A stretch of DNA of 5,631 nucleotides, from contig JAUSPJ010000123.1 of assembly GCA_030655795.1 (NCBI GenBank), forward strand, positions 1 to 5,631, read 5' to 3'. Within the stretch, counting starts at the first letter, position 1. Every line of letters starts with the position of its first letter. The position numbers and the translations under genes are program-made. This DNA is from Fidelibacterota bacterium. GTDB taxonomy: Bacteria > Fidelibacterota > UBA2242. The notes under the pieces were generated by a model, which worked only from the letters and a program-made list of their open reading frames with translations, did no database searches and was not told the DNA's origin. Positions 4,148-5,631 of this stretch are shown piece after piece.

Positions 4148-5345
4148 AGCAAAAATGATTAACCGGAATGTTGTCTTTAACTGTTTCTCTGAGGTTATAT
4201 TTAACGGTATCAAATGTCCTCCATTCTGATTCTTTTGTACTTTTATGATAGAATTTTAATACCTGTTTTTCGGTAAAAATCGTTGCCCAAATATATTCAA
4301 AGCTAAGGTCTTTGCTGATGTAAAATGTCTCATTGAATACATTGATCTTTCCTTCCTCATTAACCAACCTAATAAAATGTACTTTCCCTTTTGTAATTGG
4401 TAATTCGGTACATAAATCATAGTAGAAATTCTCCGGAAAAAAACGTGTGGTATAAGAGCGTAGAGATTGTTTGCTGAATTGCTCTTTTCTATATACCTGA
4501 TAGTCGTTATGCTTATTTTTGAAGTTCTGCGCCTCTTTTCTCAAATGCTCTAAATCTGTAAATTTTTGAGATAACCAAAGACGTTCATTAAACCGGCTGT
4601 TAAAACTTTCTATGTGGGCATTACGCCAAGGCTCATGAAACGGGATAAAAATCATTTCAACACCAAAGTTCAAGCAAAAACGTGTGAGCTTTCCAAAGGT
4701 TCGGGGATGATAAAGACTTCCTCTGAAGCTGGCTTCGTTGTCTAATTGTAAATATTCTGAGATTCCATATTCTTTCCAATCCTCGACGATAAAGCTTATT
4801 ATACTATCGGCACCCTTTGATGTATACTGGTTTAAATTAGCCTGTGAGGTGAAAACATCGATTCGATTGACAGACACCACCTTGCCATAACCGATGATGT
4901 ATCTGGGCGTAACTAAATCCAGTTGATATATCTGCCCCGGGTGTTGAACACGTAGGGAAGGATAATACACCTTAGATTCTTTGGTGACTCTGTTTTTCGC
5001 GTTGTTTTGTATCAAACCGTTTCGCTTAATTACTCGATTAATTGTTGACAAATTTGGTTTTTTAGTATAGCCTGCTTTGTCCAACTCCTGGTGAATTGCA
5101 ACAGCGCCATAATAGGAATATCTTGTTTCCGGAGTGCAATGAGTCATCAGCTTTTTTCGTATCTCAACAATCTTGTTTTCAAGTGTTTCATCAATCTTTG
5201 CATGTTTCCTGTTTGGCTCTTTTGACGCATCTAAATACCAGTCAGATTCCCCAGTTTTGTAACGCTTTATCCATTTGTAAACCCAATTTCTGGTTCGATG
5301 AAGTTTAATATGTATGTCGGTTGGATTGTTACCTTCCTTATACAA
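4146..5345 (-). CDS. DDE transposase (rve/integrase-core type)
   Basis: From the TTG at 5345 the frame encodes 399 residues. It catalyses excision and integration of the surrounding insertion sequence. Residues 1-30 are the second half of a helix-turn-helix (NPTDIHIKLHRTRNWVYKWI), and a second helix-turn-helix-like region spans about 66-112. The RNase H-like core has YQLD (Asp143), LQLDNE (Asp202) and PWRNAHIESFNSRF (Glu246), the expected DDE triad. The PW.N..IESFN signature resembles IS481/IS3-type enzymes, but 43 residues separate the second Asp and the Glu instead of about 35, because of an insert near residues 210-220. The C-terminal 80 residues look like the small beta domain seen after the core in IS21/Mu-like enzymes. 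TTG is a poor start: the upstream frame extends the helix-turn-helix without an ATG, and the likely real start is at 5406 across an A8 run. Family assignment stays open. Confidence 0.93.
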   Translation of the reverse strand: MYKEGNNPTDIHIKLHRTRNWVYKWIKRYKTGESDWYLDASKEPNRKHAKIDETLENKIVEIRKKLMTHCTPETRYSYYGAVAIHQELDKAGYTKKPNLSTINRVIKRNGLIQNNAKNRVTKESKVYYPSLRVQHPGQIYQLDLVTPRYIIGYGKVVSVNRIDVFTSQANLNQYTSKGADSIISFIVEDWKEYGISEYLQLDNEASFRGSLYHPRTFGKLTRFCLNFGVEMIFIPFHEPWRNAHIESFNSRFNERLWLSQKFTDLEHLRKEAQNFKNKHNDYQVYRKEQFSKQSLRSYTTRFFPENFYYDLCTELPITKGKVHFIRLVNEEGKINVFNETFYISKDLSFEYIWATIFTEKQVLKFYHKSTKESEWRTFDTVKYNLRETVKDNIPVNHFC

Positions 5346-5406
5346 ACTGATACAATGTTTACGATCTGCAATTTCATTTGAAGATGTTAGACTTTTTTTT
5401 AGACAT
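5346..5406 (-). pseudogene. Out-of-frame true N-terminus of the transposase, joined at A8
   Basis: An ATG at 5406, with AAAAGG (5417-5422) ten bases upstream, reads MSKK into eight A residues (5393-5400) and then meets a stop after a few codons. Removing one A gives MSKKSLTSSNEIADRKHCIS joined directly to the LYKEG that begins the main frame, completing a helix-turn-helix domain and a 419-residue protein. The break may be an inactivating slippage mutation, a site of transcriptional slippage that makes some functional transposase, or a homopolymer sequencing error. Confidence 0.75.
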
Positions 5407-5437
5407 TGTTCTTTTACCTTTTATCTGAAGTTACGCA

Positions 5438-5459
5438 AAGTGTACACGATGTTATGACA
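5438..5459 (-). repeat. IS right end, inner copy (R1)
   Basis: On the minus strand it reads TGTCATAACATCGTGTACAC then TT, matching L2 at 20 of 22 positions. The two differences (GT for AC) are adjacent. Confidence 0.85.
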
Positions 5460-5463
5460 TAAA

Positions 5464-5485
5464 TAGTGTGTACGATGTTATGAGA
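5464..5485 (-). repeat. IS right end, outer copy (R2)
   Basis: On the minus strand it begins TCTCATAACATCGTACACAC, identical to L1 and L2 over the 19-nt core TCATAACATCGTACACACT. It is spaced 26 bp from R1, versus 39 bp on the left. Confidence 0.85.
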
Positions 5486-5500
5486 TCCGCCACATAATGT

Positions 5501-5631
5501 CTAAACGACAGCGGTTTCTCTCTTGATGTTCTTCTCAATCTTACCGCTCTTGGTCTTGCCAAGTTCCTTTTGCACAATCTCCTTGACGATTTCTTTGACC
5601 CTGGCCTGATTCGTCTTTGAGCCGACCCGGC
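5501..5631 (-). CDS. C-terminal end of an unrecognised lysine-rich protein
   Basis: The frame enters from the right edge (first full codon at 5629) and ends at TAG 5501-5503, giving 42 residues: RVGSKTNQARVKEIVKEIVQ, then KELGKTKSGKIEKNIKRETA, then VV. It is highly charged, with about a third Lys or Arg, and the VKEIVKEIVQKEL stretch would form an amphipathic helix. Base composition is close to that of wecB rather than the AT-rich insertion sequence. The stop lies 15 bp outside the outer IS repeat, so the element did not obviously truncate it. I do not recognise the family. The other two minus-strand frames either close early or run into the IS, which makes this frame the most protein-like. 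Confidence 0.6.
   Translation of the reverse strand, partial: RVGSKTNQARVKEIVKEIVQKELGKTKSGKIEKNIKRETAVV

Larger units (their letters stand above)
4086..5485 (-). mobile_element. Insertion sequence with doubled terminal repeats
   Basis: A single transposase gene is flanked by inverted copies of the core TCATAACATCGTACACACTT. Each end has two copies in direct orientation: outer copies at 4086-4108 and 5464-5485, inner ones at 4125-4147 and 5438-5459. The inner pair both begin TGTCAT, giving a 1335-bp element (4125-5459); the outer pair give 1400 bp. The element is visibly AT-richer than its neighbours, consistent with recent arrival. I see no clear target-site duplication with either boundary. 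Doubled ends recall IS21-like or Tn7-like multiple transposase binding sites, but no second gene (IstB-type ATPase) is present. Confidence 0.85.

Noticed and set aside
4079..5495. Target-site duplication flanking the insertion sequence
   Set aside because: Bases next to either the inner or outer terminal repeats do not match between left (TGGCAAG; CTAGCTT) and right (GATCCGC; TAAATAG).
5501..5631. KTKSGKI in the C-terminal fragment resembles the A10 motif of acyl-CoA synthetases
   Set aside because: The residues before it form a charged helix rather than the usual strand ending in LPKT, and the tail lacks the RR-x-LR continuation; probably coincidence in a Lys-rich sequence.

Overview
The window suggests a Gram-negative bacterium, most likely from the FCB assemblage (Bacteroidota, Calditrichota, Neomarinimicrobiota and relatives). 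The grounds are a Wzi-like outer-membrane protein, a lipobox lipoprotein, several short repeats crowded between genes, and weak or absent Shine-Dalgarno sites before two of the genes. The phylum is inferred from style, not from a marker gene. All genes seen are on the minus strand, so the window reads biologically from right to left.

In gene order, right to left: (1) 5501-5631, the last 42 codons of an unrecognised lysine-rich protein. (2) 4086-5485, an AT-rich insertion sequence with one DDE transposase gene. Each end carries two copies of a ~20-nt terminal sequence, and an A8 run separates the probable true start from the main reading frame. (3) 2424-3977, a secreted outer-membrane beta-barrel protein resembling the Wzi/capsule-assembly family. 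(4) 1455-2423, about 970 bp without a credible gene, packed with repeats. (5) 366-1454, wecB, a non-hydrolysing UDP-GlcNAc 2-epimerase with a clear ribosome binding site and a plausible promoter. (6) 1-303, the start of a lipoprotein gene 62 bp downstream of wecB and probably cotranscribed with it.

The epimerase (UDP-ManNAc supply) and the Wzi-like protein fit a surface polysaccharide or capsule function, but no glycosyltransferase, polymerase or export gene is visible to confirm it.

The most unusual content is the repeat landscape. Many repeat tracts have a strict 7-nt period in several sequence families (GGATACT/GGATAAT, NGAAAGT, GTAACNN, NGATACT, TTTAAAA). One heptad array lies inside the Wzi-like gene and encodes residues 7-25, nearly the whole signal peptide. 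A second repeat type, built of octamers (ACAAAGAC-ACTAAGGC-ACTAAGAT), occurs five times. Two copies share a further 25-bp tail and bracket the Wzi-like gene as 53-bp direct repeats; another pair forms 62-bp direct repeats upstream of wecB and may supply its promoter -10 box and leader.
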